From contig JAUICH010000002.1 in the NCBI GenBank assembly GCA_030427505.1, forward strand, positions 248,001 through 312,000: a stretch of DNA of 64,000 nt. Direction: 5' to 3'. Positions within the stretch are counted from its first letter, which is position 1; each line of letters opens with the position of its first letter. A program made the translations under genes and the position numbers. The notes beneath the pieces are model-generated. The model saw only the letters and a program-made list of their open reading frames with translations. It searched no databases and was not told where the DNA came from. The DNA is from Verrucomicrobiia bacterium (GTDB taxonomy: Bacteria; Verrucomicrobiota; Verrucomicrobiia; Verrucomicrobiales; DEV007). Shown one piece after another: positions 63,356-64,000 of the stretch.

Positions 63356-64000
63356 TCATTGGTAAGATTGTGCACTTTCTTGAGCCAAGGTTCGTTCTGC
63401 TGCCAGCGTAATGGGCTGGAGATCGACTCGGGAGTCTGCATTCGATAGATCTAGAAGCTCTTCGGGTAGCAAATGGTCAAACTTATACCGGATTTTGGCA
63501 CTGGTTGCTTGGGCGATTTGCAATGGAGAGAATTCCTGCCTCTGAAGTTTCTTCAGAAAAGATTCAAATTCAGCTAACGGGCACCTACACATTACGCTGA
63601 TACTTCGCGCACTTAGACTAAGGCCAGCAAGGCGGGCTGCGGCGGCAATAGTATTGATCGCACGGGTCCCAAGCCAGGGAAACCACTCAACATCTCTTTT
63701 GCCCGGTAGCAAATCTCTCGTGTCCAGCCCAGTGCGATAGTAGGCGTCCCGCGCTCTTTCCAGTGATTCGCGGGCGGATGGGTGAAGGTAGGCATAGCCT
63801 TGCGAAGAAGCCAATATGTCTCGCATTTTCTGGACTATACGGTCGTGAATCTCACCGCCATCTCCTATGAAAGTGGGAGGGGCGGCCCCCTTGGAAGGCG
63901 AGACGGTCACGAGCCGCTGGGTGCTTTCGATTTCCTCGATCTTCCATCGCTGTCCATTCAGGATGAAGTGATGACCCGGTGGAGGGATGACTTGAGGAGG
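63356..64000 (-). CDS. C-terminal part of a DEAD/DEAH-box (Lhr-type) helicase, 5' end off the window
   Basis: The frame is open from base 64000 to the stop at 63356, about 214 residues. A GTG at 63910 is internal, because the frame is coding-like upstream of it (GHHFILNGQRWKIEEIE). The LNGQRWKIEEI and PPTFIGDGGEIHDRI segments resemble the region after the helicase core in Lhr-like helicases. No helicase motif itself is in the window, so the call is by similarity of this tail only. The region has lower GC than the housekeeping DNA to its left, which suggests accessory or defence-related DNA (inference). Confidence 0.6.
   Translation of the reverse strand, partial: PPQVIPPPGHHFILNGQRWKIEEIESTQRLVTVSPSKGAAPPTFIGDGGEIHDRIVQKMRDILASSQGYAYLHPSARESLERARDAYYRTGLDTRDLLPGKRDVEWFPWLGTRAINTIAAAARLAGLSLSARSISVMCRCPLAEFESFLKKLQRQEFSPLQIAQATSAKIRYKFDHLLPEELLDLSNADSRVDLQPITLAAERTLAQESAQSYQ

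Overview
The window reads as chromosomal DNA of a Gram-negative bacterium of the PVC group, most likely Verrucomicrobiota. This is inferred from gene content, not from a phylogeny. The supporting traits are a TonB-dependent receptor, a secreted CxPSR sulfatase, pectate lyase and SGNH esterases, GYF-like and zinc-ribbon/DUF4190 proteins, and PVC-style secreted proteins. GC looks high (roughly 60% by eye) and many starts lack a recognisable Shine-Dalgarno. Gene density is high, both strands are used, and no transposase, prophage or CRISPR array is visible.

Layout. 1-3.9 kb: exported esterases around a decayed sialidase. 4-7.9 kb (minus): CPBP protease, comF, accD, folC. 8-15.3 kb: bioA, hisF, an HNH-motif protein, DUF2851 protein, a PhnP-like hydrolase, and a 190-bp nested inverted repeat at 14.1-14.3 kb. 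15.5-24.1 kb (plus): recN, a 2058-residue exported TPR protein and a small secreted protein, then a 193-bp element with 31-bp terminal inverted repeats. 24.4-31.1 kb: tyrS, an exonuclease/hypothetical pair, sulfatase, and a lower-GC block with an HTH regulator. 31.1-37.7 kb: rhodanese/SufE-like pair, glycosyltransferase, leuC-leuD, small lipoprotein, AEC transporter. 37.9-43.6 kb: one gene encoding two complete UvrA units in one chain (four ABC domains). 43.8-49.1 kb: GYF/PH-like protein, thioesterase, and an adjacent pair of exported Lon-type (S16) proteins, the second with an intact Ser-Lys dyad and the first with both residues lost. 49.2-55 kb: two glycosyltransferases, hemL, and an SH3/BamE-like protein. 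55-59.4 kb (minus): pectate lyase, glycerate kinase, methyltransferase, fabD. 59.5-63.1 kb: tRNA-Ser(UGA) with a truncated upstream duplicate, exported msrB, TonB receptor. 63.4 kb to the end: C-terminus of a probable Lhr-type helicase in a lower-GC region.

How the genes fit together. Most are housekeeping (fatty acid, folate, leucine, histidine, biotin and haem synthesis, DNA repair, translation). They are interspersed with envelope and extracellular functions suited to scavenging sulfated, acetylated or pectic polysaccharides. The most unusual items are the Lon-type protease/pseudoprotease pair, the tandem UvrA with an altered fourth Walker B, the two structured intergenic repeats, and the tRNA-Ser duplication that ends exactly at the anticodon.
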